From Cordia subcordata (lineage: Eukaryota > Streptophyta > Magnoliopsida > Boraginales > Cordiaceae): DNA of 64,000 bases. Of the stretch, positions 32,503 through 43,534 are shown in pieces. The translations under genes were made by a program, and so were the position numbers. How positions within the stretch are numbered: position 1 is the first letter of the stretch; every line of letters starts with the position of its first letter. Under the pieces are notes generated by a model. That model was not told the DNA's origin and searched no databases. It saw only the letters and a list, made by a program, of their open reading frames with translations. The DNA lies in the NCBI GenBank assembly GCA_028554755.1, contig JAPTOF010000005.1, positions 2,442,501 to 2,506,500 on the forward strand, given 5' to 3'.

Positions 32503-33932
32503 ATGCTTGGTAGGAGATCCCTTAGAAATCCCCTAGTTCCTCTTAATCCCGAACCCAATAGAATTGCTAGACATTTCAGGAATTTAGGAGATCTTCTTGA
32601 GGAGATGACCGATCCCACGCATCCTCCTAATCCTCCCAATCCCCCAATGAATCCCATTCTACCTCATGATCACATTGGGCATCAAGCCCAAGCTCATTTT
32701 AGATGGGAGCCCCGTAGACCGAATCCACCCATAGATGAGGAACCCACTCTTAGGCAATTCTTTCTCCCCGAAGCCTTTGAGCCCAATTTGGCTATTCAAA
32801 TTCCGGGTTTGGGGAGACGAACTTTGAGATTAAGCCTAATATGTTGGCTATGCTTCCCTCCTTCTATGGGAGAAGCAATGAGAGTCCTCTAGATCATATC
32901 ACTAATTTTGTTGAGATGAGTTCCACTCTCCATGTCCCCAATGTCTCTCAAGAGGTCATACGTCTAAGATTGTTTCCTTTCTCTCTTAAGGACAAGGCTA
33001 GGACTTGGTTGCATTCCTTACCCAATGGTTGCATTACTACATGGGCTGAGCTTCAATCTAAGTTCTTCCAAAAATTTTATCCCATGGCCAAGACGGCCGA
33101 CCTTAGGACCGCCATTATGACTTTCTCCCAACATGACCTAGAATCTTTTCATGAGGCTTGGGAGAGGTTCAAGGATCTTCTTAGGCAATGTCCACACCAT
33201 GGGTACGGCAATCATGACCTAATGCAATACTTCTTTCGAGGCTTAAATGAACAAAATAGGATGATGGTCAATGCCACCTCCGGTGGTGGCTTCTATCTTT
33301 TGAGATCGACTGAGGCATGGGAGAAAATAGAAATGATGGCCGAGAACTCTTTTCAAAATTTTGCAATGGAAAGGTCTAGTCGAGGAGGCGACAAAAGAAG
33401 TGTTAGTGAGGTTGAAGTTTCTTTAGACTTACCCGCTAAGGTTGAGGCTTTGACAAATAAACTAGATCAATTCATTTCTTTGTCCATTTCATCCCAAGGT
33501 CATAGGACTAGTTCTTTAGGTTCTTCCTCCGCCCCTTTAGTTGTTGAAGTTTGTGCATTGTGCTCCGAGTCATCTCATGAGACCATGGCTTGCCCTTTAG
33601 CATCCCAATTTCCTGAATTCATGAAAGAGCAAGTGTGTGCCACACAAGGTTATTCTCGTGAGTATAATCCATACTCGAACACATACAATCCGGGTTGGAG
33701 GGACAACCCAAAATTTTCTTGGAGACAAGGACAGCATGAGTCTAGTTCACATCCTCAAGTTCCACCTCAGCAGCGACCCCGTCCTCAATATCCCCTAGGT
33801 TTCTATCATCTTAATCAACCCCGTCTCACTAGTGCTCCTCAACCTCAGGCTTTACTTGCTTCCTCTAGTAGCCAACGTCCTAATAATGACATGATGAAGA
33901 TAATGCAGTTCATTTAGAACCAACAACAGGAA
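32503..33932 (+). pseudogene. gag: gag of C (one frameshift, one stop)
   Basis: The start MLGRRSLRN at 32503 follows about 255 bp of leader. A Pro/Asn-rich N-terminus leads to LRQFFLPEAFEPN. A base loss near 32812 shifts the frame, which resumes at about 32820 with the capsid-like core (LRLFPFSLKDKARTWLHSL; FHEAWERFKDLLRQCPHHG). A zinc knuckle CALCSESSHETMAC (C-x2-C-x4-H-x4-C) lies at 33552-33593, followed by a Pro/Gln-rich tail. TAG at 33915-33917 ends the ORF, but the frame continues without a gap into the protease ORF. With only two lesions this is the best preserved gag in the window. Confidence 0.85.
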
Positions 33933-35189
33933 TTGGCAGAAAATAGGCAGCAAATAGCGAGGTTTAAGGCACAGTTAGGACAGATTGTTAGTCAATTAAG
34001 GGCTAGAGACCCTGGGAAATTGCCTTCTCAGCCGGAGGTGAACCCTAGAGTCCAGTCCTGTTCCTCCACCGATACCACTTATCCCCCTCAAGCCCAGGCT
34101 AAGGCCATCACCACTCTTAGGAGCGGTCGGGTAGTGGATAATAGGGTAGGAGTTGACTTTGCAGTGCCTGCACCTAGTGGTCCTTCCAAGTCTAAAGCAC
34201 CACATGGTAGCCTTGTTGAGGGAAATTCTAGAGAAGGTCCTGTTGAGAGAGATGAGCCCATTAGAGATCATGGAGAGAGTAGTACTTCCCGCCCACATCG
34301 GGAGGGAAAAGAGCCTGTTGATGACTCCCATGTATCTAGAGGTATAGAGCCTAGAGTTCCCTTTCCATCTACTTTAGAGAGACCTACACCTAGTGAGGAC
34401 TCTAGGTTTTTCAAGGTTTTAGAGCATCTTAAGGACCTTAAGGTCAATCTTCCTTTGATAGATGCGATCATTTCCATCCCCTCCTATTCTAAGTTCTTTA
34501 AGGATCTTTGTACAAGGAAACGTAGGTCATCGAACATTCCTAAGAAGGTGAGGCTTACGGAGAAGGTGAGTAGTATTTGTACTTCGGGCCTTCCGCCCAA
34601 GATGAGTGACCCCGGAGCCTTCACCATTCCTTGTAGGATCCGTGAGACCCAGATTGATCACGCCTTATTAGATTTAGGATCTAGTGTGAATCTTATTCCC
34701 TACTCTGTCTATCAGCAGCTAGGTCTAGGTGAGTTGTCTCCTACACATGTTACTCTTCAGCTAGCTGATAGGTCTGAGCGTAGACCTAAGGGTGTGATAG
34801 AGGACGTTATGGTCCAGGTAGGTGAGTTTGTGTACCCTGTTGACTTCATAGTGTTAGATATGGATTCGGGACATGACTCTAGACATTCTACACCCATTCT
34901 TCTAGGTCGCCCCTTCCTTGCCACCGTAGATGCCATTATACATTGTAGGTCAGGGGTATTGGAAATGAAATTTAGGAATTTGAGATCCACTATGAAGGTT
35001 GCAGAGGCAGTAAATAGGGCTAGTATAGGAGAAGAGGATGGAGAAGAGTGCTTTAGAGTAGATGTGATTGATTCTTGCATTGAGGATCTTATAGAAAAGA
35101 CTATGACCGATGGAGAAGACTTGAGGAAATTTGAGGAATTGATGTCTAGTTTTGATTTGGAGACCTTAGAGAGGAAATGTGTACCTTGA
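33933..35189 (+). pseudogene. Gag tail, protease and linker of C
   Basis: A 418-codon ORF in frame with gag. Residues 1-120 are Gln/Pro/Ser-rich; 155-185 hold the conserved LKDLKVNLPLIDA; the aspartic protease active site LLDLGSSVNLIPY is at 245-257 (DLG at 34671-34679), with PILLGRPFLATVDAIIHC further on. It ends in the acidic linker, where a short deletion relative to B (near 35183-35189) shifts the frame into the next ORF. The protease would process Gag-Pol. Confidence 0.85.
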
Positions 35190-35905
35190 TTGAGAGCCAT
35201 TCAACTAATAAGTCACTTGAGGTTAATCCTTCTAGTCTCATTTCTAGTGATGTCCCCATTGATGATGTTGAGGTTAAGTCCCCCTTGGTTGAGCCTAGCC
35301 CTTCTTTAGAGCTCAAACCCCTTCCTGATCATTTGAAATATTCATTCCTGGGCTCTAGTGAGACCTTTCCGGTCATCATAGCTTCCGATCTTTCTAGTGA
35401 GCATGAGGAGCGTCTATTAGAGGTCCTTAGGAAACATATGAAGGCTATAGGGTGGAAAATTGATGATTTGAGAGATATAGACCCTTCAATTTGCATGCAT
35501 CGTATTCACCTTAAGGATGGAGCCATTCCTTCTAGGGAAATGCAAAAGAGGCTAGACCTAGCGGAATTGGAAGAGCTTAGATTCGCGGCGCATGAGAACG
35601 CTAAACTTTATAAGGATAGGATGAAGAGAATTCATGATAAACACATTATTAAGAAATCATTCTCTCCTTTTGATAAAGTTTGGTTGTTTAACTCACGATT
35701 GAAACTCTTTCCAGGTAAGCTTAAGACAAGATGGGATGGTCGATATGAGGTGATGATTGCCTATCCTTCCGGAGCAGTTAAGATTAAAGACTTGAAGGAT
35801 GGCCGAGAGTTGACGGTGAATGGGCAACACCTGAAGCACGCATATGATCCGAGCATGGCTCATGTGGAGGTTTTAATGCTTCAGGATCCCATCTATGGAA
35901 GTTGA
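35177..35905 (+). pseudogene. In-frame fusion of pre-RT linker to integrase C-terminus in C
   Basis: 242 codons. The first part has KPLPDHLKY, KAIGWKIDDL, CMHRIHL and GAIPSREMQKRLD, the sequence just before and at the start of RT. It then jumps in frame at TAGACCTA (35553-35560) to LAELEELRF...SFSPFDKVWLF...[10 protein letters not shown], the integrase C-terminal domain. In B the two halves lie at 17799 and 20080, each at a copy of TAGACCTA, so about 2.28 kb was lost between direct repeats. RT, RNase H and the integrase zinc and catalytic domains are gone. The reading frame across the join is intact. Confidence 0.85.
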
Positions 35906-37314
35906 AGATGAGTTGGTGTTTGCCTGGCTGACGGCTTGATGGTTAGCGCTACTAGGAGGCAACCTAGGTTCAATTTTATAGTTTTGCATTTGTTTTAATT
36001 TCTTTTCTTTTTATTTTCTTTCTTTTATCTTTCTTGCACCCAAACCAAAGTGTTGAATCCCAATCTTTTGTCCCATAAGATACACCACTGCTCATTATTG
36101 CACATGTCAATGCAAGTATGCATAGGTAATGCTACTAATCTTGTTTTCTTTGTGAGTGTTTATGAATTGTGTCACAGGATTAGTAGTATGGTGATTTATC
36201 ATTGGCATGGAAAGCTTTGAAGAAAATGCAAGGTTGTATCTATCCTTTCTCTACTTGTTTCCCATGTTTGCACCCTATCCCCACCACCCTTACTTGTTTT
36301 GTAATGACGATTTGCTTGTTTTTGTGCTTTAATCTTTTTGCTTGAGGACAAGCAAAGTTTAGGTTTGGGGGTGTGGGAGTTTGGTTTTCTTGTTATATAT
36401 TTTACTTAGGGTAGATTGCATTATGCATATAAATGGTAAAAATTTTTCAATTTTGATGCATATAGAGTCATTTATTTCTTTGTTGATCATTGTGTTGCCT
36501 TTTGTGATTGACTCTATTGATTTATGAGGATGAGAGGCATCGTGGGGGAATGAATAGAGTGGTTTGAAAACTAAGTCTTGGAGGGGATGCCCTTCAAAGT
36601 GGGACGGGAGTGAGAACCTTAAAAGAATAACCCTTGTAGCCACCCCATAGCTTGGTAGGAAAGAGTGTTGGAAAAGGGTTATTGATGTGAGTGCCCCTTC
36701 CTTGATTGGTTCTTGTTGATGTGCCAAAGCCTTTCTTTTTCTTCCTTTTTGTGAATACAATACAAAGCAATTGAAAAAAAAAATGATGAAAAAAAAAAAA
36801 GAAAAAAGGTGCAAAAATCTATATAAAAAAAAATGAATGAAGTGAAAAAGAGGAAAAGCCAAAGACACCAAAAAGTTAGTGAATAAGTGCAAAAGTGACA
36901 CAATGTCAACTTAGCACAAGTTATCATCTTTGTAGACACGTGAATAAGGCTTTTTATAAACCACTGTGTTTGTATATTCTCTCTTCTTATCTTTGAGGCT
37001 TGGTGTATGTTAGGGAGGCCATGTTAGTTGAGGGAGCACGAAATATCAACATCCCGAGTGCGTGAGTTAGAATCCTAGGCTTGTGGTGGATTGGCTACTT
37101 GGGAAATTCCCATGAGGAACGAGACCCCTTATGAGTAGAGGGAAGATCCAAAGAGGCTTAGGGATCTCTTCACAATAGGAATGCCCCCCTTCATGCTTCT
37201 TAAACTAATCTTGATAGCGAGTCAATCCTTTAGGCAATCCATTGTATCAGCGTTAGAGATAAAATTTAAGATTGGGTTTGCTTGAGGACAACCAAGGAGA
37301 AGGTTTAGGGGTGT
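35906..37314 (+). other. 3' UTR of C with conserved block, two hairpins and PPT
   Basis: Contains TTAGCGCTACTAGGAGGC (35943-35960); a perfect 8-bp hairpin TTTGCTTG/CAAGCAAA with AGGA loop (36337-36356) followed by GTTTAGGTTTGGGGGTGT (36357-36374); the uninterrupted TTTGG site where B has a solo LTR; an A-rich patch (about 36770-36860); and the terminal hairpin (37277-37296, one mismatch) and PPT ending at 37314. No ORF. Confidence 0.75.
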
Positions 37315-39209
37315 TGATGTGTTGTGATTTTGTGTGTGTTTGCATTGTCATTTACTTATATTTTAGAGGTGTTGAGTGCTCATAATGATGTATTAGTGTA
37401 GTGCTTTTGATAGGAATAGGCTTAAGCGTGAACAAATGTGCATATTGAGTTTAAGAGATAAATTGCTACACTAATTGCTTGTTTTCAATGATTTGGGTGA
37501 ACTTTGGGTTAAGATCAAGATTGGACGATGAAAGGTGATGAAGATGGGAAATGCACGGGCCTAAGAGAGAAGACCAAAGGCCGAAAAGATAAAGAATAGA
37601 GGAATAAAGTCAGCCGGACGACCAAGGAAGAAGAGCCGGTCGACCGGCTAGGTTGACCGGCCACTCCAGAGAGGTGCCAAAAACAGCCGGACGACCCCCC
37701 TTCCAGAGCCGGTCGACCGGCTAGGTCGACCGGCCACTCCAAAGAGCTTCATTAAAAAGCCAGTCGAGTACTCCAGAGGCAGACGGTCGACCGACAATTT
37801 GCTGAGAACCTATAAATAGGGCTCAATTCTGCAGAAAAAAAGGAGGAGAATTTTTGAGAGATTAACACACACTTCACACCTAAAATTCTCACACACTTAA
37901 CCCTAGATCCCACCCACTTCACACACACTTTTCACACATTTCTCACTAAGAACCAAGCTTGATTTGGAGGGTTCAAAAATTTTGGAATCAAATTTGCTCA
38001 AAAGCTTTGTACAAGATTAGCTAGGATGAAAGGGAAGCTTCGTTATCTCTCTTTCATTCTATTTCCTATTATGATTGAGTAGACTTGTGTAGGGTGATTT
38101 AACTTATGTAATGGGTTAATTATATACTTTTATGATATGGGATATGATGGCTGAATATATATACATGTTTCGAATTGTCTTGTTTAAATGGGTATTTTCT
38201 CATTCATGTCTAAGTGTTTGATAAAATGCCTAGATGAATAACATGTGTATAAATTGAAGTTTGTTTGTTACTAAACACATCTAATCCATGTTATAATCAT
38301 GTCTATGTGTTTATATGTGGATGCCATGAAGTGGGTAATGCTTTTATTCATGTCTATATGTATATTTGCATGCCTAGTAACGAGCATAACTTCAATATCG
38401 CATATGTGTTGGTTGTTAATTATTCCTAATGGTGTGAACTGAACATGACGATGTTTGGTAGTTGAATAGGTTCCATTATTCACGCGCACCTTGGCCTTGA
38501 ACATGTATGAACGCACTGGCAAGTCAAATCCTGCTGTAGTGACCTTAGAATGACGAAGTATAACTTAGGGCTAATCTAGGCCGAGTCTTCTTTGGCTTTA
38601 AATCTAGCAAATAGGTTTCCGGATAGGTTTAGTCGACCTTAGCAACACTAGGTCTTGGCTTTAAATCCAGCCAAAGGTTTAGGTACTAAGGTAGGTTCAT
38701 TTTAAGCCACCTAGGAAGTTAGTTAGTCACTCTTGAGGCCTTAGGTCATAAGGACCACGCCGTAGCTCTTGGAGGCGCCGCCTAGGGACGGACCCGCACC
38801 GAGTCCTAGGGGGAAATTAGGACACTAACTAGCAACCTAGTTAAGAGCACTCATGATAGTTAGCCATCATCCCTTAATCCCATAGCATTTGAGCATAGAA
38901 TTACCCATTCATAAGTCAAAGTCACCCTAACCCCTTCTCAAGTGTTAGTTCTCTCTTGATCAACTTGTGTTCCCATTTTTTATATTCATAGTTTAGTTTT
39001 ATTTCCTTTACCTAGAGCTGTCGATAATCCAAAACCCTAAAAATATGTCTAGTTTGGATCTTTCTTTTTGGCACTTTCTAGAACACCAAGCATAGAATTC
39101 ACTCACATTATTCACGACTCCCTGTGGTTCGACACCCGCACTTGTATACACTATATTGCACGATTCGTACGCTTGCGGGTCTTTTAGAGCTTGTTCTCGA
39201 AAGACGACA
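37315..39209 (+). repeat. 3' LTR of C
   Basis: Aligns with 30331-32219 from end to end with few changes: about six in the first 230 bp, a similar number plus a small indel around the palindromes, very few in U5. TATA at 37811-37818. It ends ...GACGACA, then the flank CTTAA and resumed element D. Confidence 0.9.
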
Positions 39210-40333
39210 CTTAACGTACAAATACTACTCATTTTCTCTGTGAACCTCACCTTTTTAAGAATGTCCGATGATCTACGTTTCCTTATACAAAGGTCTTTGA
39301 AGAACATAGAATAGGAGGGAATGGAAGGGATCCATCTATCAAAGCAATATTAATCTTAAGGTCCTTAAAATGCTCTAAGATCTTGAGAAACCTAGAATCC
39401 TCACTAGGCATGGGCCTCTCTAAAGCAGATGGGAAGAGAACTCTAGGTACAACATCTCTAAACACATGGGAATCATAAATGGGCTCTTTTCCCTCCCAAT
39501 GTGGGAAAGAAGTACTACTCTCTCTCAATAGGGCTCTCTCTAGAATCCCCCTCAATAGGGCTACAATAAGTCTCTCTAGACTCTGAAGAATTGCTATGTG
39601 CAGGCAGTGCATAGTTAACTTTTACTCTATTATCTACTATCCTATCACTTCTAAGAGTGGTAACGGTCTTAACCTAGGCATGAGGGGGATAAGTGGTGTC
39701 AGTGGAGAAATAGGACTGGACTTTAGGGTTTACTTCTGGCAGAGAAAGCAACTTTCTGGGGTTTTTAGTGCTCAACTAGGTGACAAGCTACCCTAACTAT
39801 GCCTCAAACCTAGCTATTTGCTGCCTATAGCTAGCCATCTCTTGCCTATTATTTGCTAACTCTTGGTGCTGACTAGCTAATGCCTGCTGCTGATTCTAAA
39901 TAAACTGCATTAACTTCATCACATCATTACTAGGAGATTGACTATTAGAGAGAGCAAGGAGTGCTTGTGGTTATGGAGCACCAAGAAGCCTGGATTGATT
40001 GACATTATAAAACTCTAGAAGGTTAGAAGGACAGGGTCGCTAGTGAAGTGAGGTTGGGGGATATGAATAGACTCATGCTGACCTTGTATCCGAGAAAATT
40101 TTGGGTTGTCCCTCTAAACAAGATTGTACGTTCTCGAGTACGAATTATACTCACGAGAATAACCTTAAGTAGCACATACTTACTCCTTCATAAATTCGAG
40201 AAAATAGAGTGCTAAAGGGTAAGCTATAGTCTCATGAGAAGACTCGAAACATAAAGCACACACTTTAACTACCAAAAGGGTGGATGAAGAACCTATGGAA
40301 CTAGTCTTATAACCATGAAAAGAAAGAGACAGA
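39210..40333 (-). pseudogene. Element D protease N-part and gag tail
   Basis: Minus strand: gag tail with a damaged zinc knuckle (CALCFESSHETIAY, last Cys lost; ORF 40365-40180), a Gln/Pro-rich stretch full of stops, then the pre-protease ORF 39612-39283 (PSEDSRFLKILEHFKDLKINIALID). The left edge is the element C insertion; the right edge at 40333 is the element E insertion, with flank ACAGA. Confidence 0.7.
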
Positions 40334-41899
40334 TGATCGTAAACCTTCAAAAGTGTTACCCACAAATGCAGGAGTCATGGTAGTATAGCATGTGTAAGTG
40401 CAGGGTCGTGTCTACGGGGAGGCTATCATAATGTGTGGCTCTAAGTGTAAGCGTGTCCTACACTCGCTACGTGTAGTCTGACTAACTCTTTTTAGGGTTT
40501 TTGGATTGATTGAAGCTCTAATTTAAACCTAAACTAAGGGAAATAAAACCTAACTAATGGGAATAGTGGTATTAACAAGCTATGAAAGCGAGGACCTATA
40601 AGGATTTTGGAGAACTTAGGGGTGATTGCTTTTTTGAAATGGATTTAGGTTCGTAACCTTGTTTTGAGGCTATTGATGGTCCAATTACTCTAATGGCAGA
40701 CATAGTTTACTAGACTTACCACATTTAACTACCGATGCAACCCTATCCCTAATCGGGCCCAATTAGAAGTATAGGTTTGTCCTAGGTAGCTATGGCTTTT
40801 GGATCTAGTTCTAAGTCTCTTTGGTGTTGATTAACGTCCTAATAGGGAGTTTAACCTTTTAGTTATGTTTCAAACTAGAGATTAAGTCATAGAGGCAATT
40901 CATCAAACACCTTGACATGTTCAATTTTAAGTCATAGAAATGTAAGAACAAAGTAGGTATATACAACCATCAAAATCTCAGAACAAGTGTTAAAATAATT
41001 AACCCAATACAAAAATAGCTATCATCCATCATCTAAAGCTATTCTAACATAGTATAAACAAGAATAAAGGGAAGAATGTAAAGCTCTCTCATTATTCTTG
41101 CTTGCTCTTTACAAATCTTGCTTCAAAACCCTCTAAATTCTAGTTTGATCTTCAAATCCAAGCTTGTTTATGGATGAAATTGATGTGGGATTGAGTGTGT
41201 GAGGTGGGTTTTAAGTGTATTGTGGGTTTAGGCAAATGGGTGTGTGAAAAAGTTGGTGTCCTCCCTAAAAAATTGCTAAAAAATGGCTTAAAGGGAGCTG
41301 TCGACTGGCTTTGTGGCTAAGTCAACCGGCCTAAATTGGCCTAGATTCTGATCTAGCTGGGAGACCTAGCCGGTTGACTGGCCTTGACAAGAGGTCGATC
41401 GCTCTTCACAGTAAGTCCATATCTTGCTCGTTTTGGCTCTAATTCACGCACCGATTTTTCCATGGCTTTGTATCATTGTAGGGGATCTTTGAAGCTATCA
41501 TTTGCACCATAAAACATGTCCAAAGTTTGTCCATATCCTTTTTTATTGGAAGCTCTAAATTTAGCTCCCATTCTGCTCGGTTTTGCCTTGGTCGCTCCTT
41601 CCTTCGCCCAGCCACTTCTAGATGCACTTTTTTCATTCATTTGCATCCAAAACACCCTTGGCTCTATTCCACACTTCAAGAACCCTCAATTAAGCTCTAA
41701 TTATCTTCCCTAATCTCACCTAAAATAAGCAATAAGCACGTATTAGTGTAGCATTTAAGTCTTAACTTCAACTATGAACATGTAAACCATAATATGCACA
41801 AGTTTGACCTAAATGCTATACTAATACATTAAATGAAGCTCAAAGCACCTCAAAATAAGTATATACTAAAATACATAAACACACAAAACAAACACATCA
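40334..41899 (-). repeat. 3' LTR of E
   Basis: Minus strand TGATGTG (41899) to ...TTTACGATCA (40334), 1,566 bp. Beta cassette at about 41295-41400. About 200 bp present in the 5' LTR (44041-44243) is missing near 40889. Confidence 0.75.
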
Positions 41900-41937
41900 A
41901 TACCCCTAAACCTTCTCTTTGCTTGTTCCCAAGCAAA
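41900..41937 (-). other. PPT and perfect GGAA-loop hairpin of E
   Basis: Minus strand: TTTGCTTG-GGAA-CAAGCAAA (41937-41918), a perfect 8-bp stem with a GNRA-type loop, directly followed by the PPT GAGAAGGTTTAGGGGTAT that abuts the LTR. Confidence 0.75.
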
Positions 41938-42349
41938 CCCAAACCTAAGTTTACCTCTAAAGTCTATGCAAATGATTGCCTAAGGAATTGACTCGCGATC
42001 ATGGTTAGCCTAAGACACATAAAGAGGGTATTCCTATTTAGAGAGATCCTCAAGTCTCTTCGACTCCTCTAACTACTTAGGTGGAATAGAACTGACAAGA
42101 GTAGATTGGAATAACTGTTGTGACAAACTAGGATACCTAGGCTCAGAAATTGCATGATGAAATGCTAGAGGACTAGGAAATGATGGATTAGGATGATTCT
42201 AGAATGAATAAGAAGAACTTGTGTTGTTATGAGACTACACTATCTTGGAATGATCATGCCACCCAAGTTCAGATACGTGAGAAGGAGTGGATGAGTGACC
42301 TTGATTAGCAAGAACGTGTTCTGGCATAAACTCAGGGAACTATGGAGTG

Positions 42350-43249
42350 AGAAAGCAAGCTACATTGGTATGATTAGACTTAGAGCACAAGCACACACCT
42401 TGCTAAGACTCAGAGGATAAGGGAAAGATGCACTAGGAGTAGACCTATGAGTGGATATAGCTCCTACAGGCATAAATTGGTCAAACTTCCAAGTGAGAAC
42501 TCTTATCTCAGTAGATGAATCATAATTTGAGTCAACCCCGAACACACTACTAAGAGTGGTATTCCTAGTTCCCTTCCCTACTCTCTCAAAATTAGCATTT
42601 TGTAATGAGTCCTCCACTATAACCTCTAGTTTTGACCAAGCCTTCTTGGGGGTCAAATCTAAGAACCCCCCAACCACTCGAACCATTGACCATTAGCCTA
42701 TAAGGTGAAGTCAAGCCTAAGTAGAAAAATTAGAGCAATTCGTGTAAATCATACCCATGATGTGGGCATTGGTGACAAAGCTCATTGAATCTTTCTTAAG
42801 TCTCGTAAAGGGGCTCTAATTCTTGTTGTGAAAATGTCATGATCTCTACCCTAAGAGTGGCTGTCTTAGCTATTGGTAAAAATCTATGAAGAAACTTAGC
42901 TTGAAGCTCATCCCAGCTAGTGATAGACTTAAGGGGTAAGGACTTGAACCATTGCCTTGCTTTATCTTTTAAAAAGAAAGGGAACAATCTAAGCCTAACG
43001 GTCTCGAAAAAGACATCCCTAAAATGAATGGCAGAGCATATCTCAAGGAATGCACCTATATGTGCATGGGGATTCTCATTATTACAACCATAGAATGATG
43101 GAAGCATGTGCAAGGTCTTGGGCCTAATCTTAAAGGTCACATCTCCTAGGGTCGATAATTGAATAGGCATGGAAGGTTGATAAGTGCCGAGCACAAGATA
43201 TTACCTTAAGGTTAGCTCTAGGTGGAGGATCAGCATTAGGATTAGCCAT
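42350..43249 (-). pseudogene. gag: gag of E, a different gag lineage from B/C/D
   Basis: The start MANPNADPPP is at 43249. Core ORF 43194-42796 contains LRLFPFFLKDKARQWFKSL and IMTFSQQELEPLYET; ORF 42686-42360 contains GGFLDLTPKKAWSKLEV. A shortened zinc-knuckle-like CLCSKSNHTNVAC follows in another frame (about 42395-42357). The fold is that of Athila Gag, but residues differ much more from B, C, D and H than those differ from each other. Frameshifts and stops make it non-functional. After gag the sequence passes straight to the 3' UTR end. Confidence 0.75.
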
Positions 43250-43517
43250 CTATTCAAGAAAGCAAAATAACCTAATTCTCCTTCCATACTTCAACCCCTA
43301 AAACTTCAATTCGACAAGCAACTACCTGTCACAAACACCTATATCTTGAGAAAAATGCAAAAGAAAACACAAACACAAGAAGTGAACTAAATTAGCAATA
43401 TCAAAAGAAGCAAAAGAAACACATAATGAAAATAAGTATGTATATGATAAACAAACAAGAAATGAAGATACAACATGTGATTAATGAAAAACAGACAAAA
43501 ACAAAGAAACCAACAAC

Positions 43518-43534
43518 TGTGCCTCCCCTGGCAA
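43518..43534 (-). other. Truncated primer binding site of E
   Basis: Minus strand TTGCCAGGGGAGGCACA retains the second half of the tRNA-Asp site (with one inserted A). The first half and about 40 bp of the LTR end, still present in the 3' LTR (40334-40377), are deleted. Confidence 0.6.

Larger units (their letters stand above)
30331..39209 (+). mobile_element. Element C: recent Athila copy lacking RT, RNase H and integrase core
   Basis: 5' LTR 30331-32222, perfect PBS 32229-32246, gag, protease, a short pol remnant, 3' UTR, PPT and 3' LTR 37315-39209. It lies in the protease gene of D, in opposite orientation. Flanks CATAA (30326-30330) and CTTAA (39210-39214) look like a 5-bp duplication with one change. 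The two LTRs appear almost identical by eye, so insertion is recent relative to B and D. With no RT or integrase core it must have moved in trans, unless the deletion came after insertion. Confidence 0.85.

Noticed and set aside
36359..36939. Phe-rich minus-strand ORFs (180 and 86 codons), similar ones near 6467, 23030 and 52186: possible membrane or env-like protein.
   Set aside because: They lie antisense in the 3' UTR and arise from A-rich patches; the hydrophobic runs are poly-A read backwards. No signal peptide, Cys pattern or conserved start.
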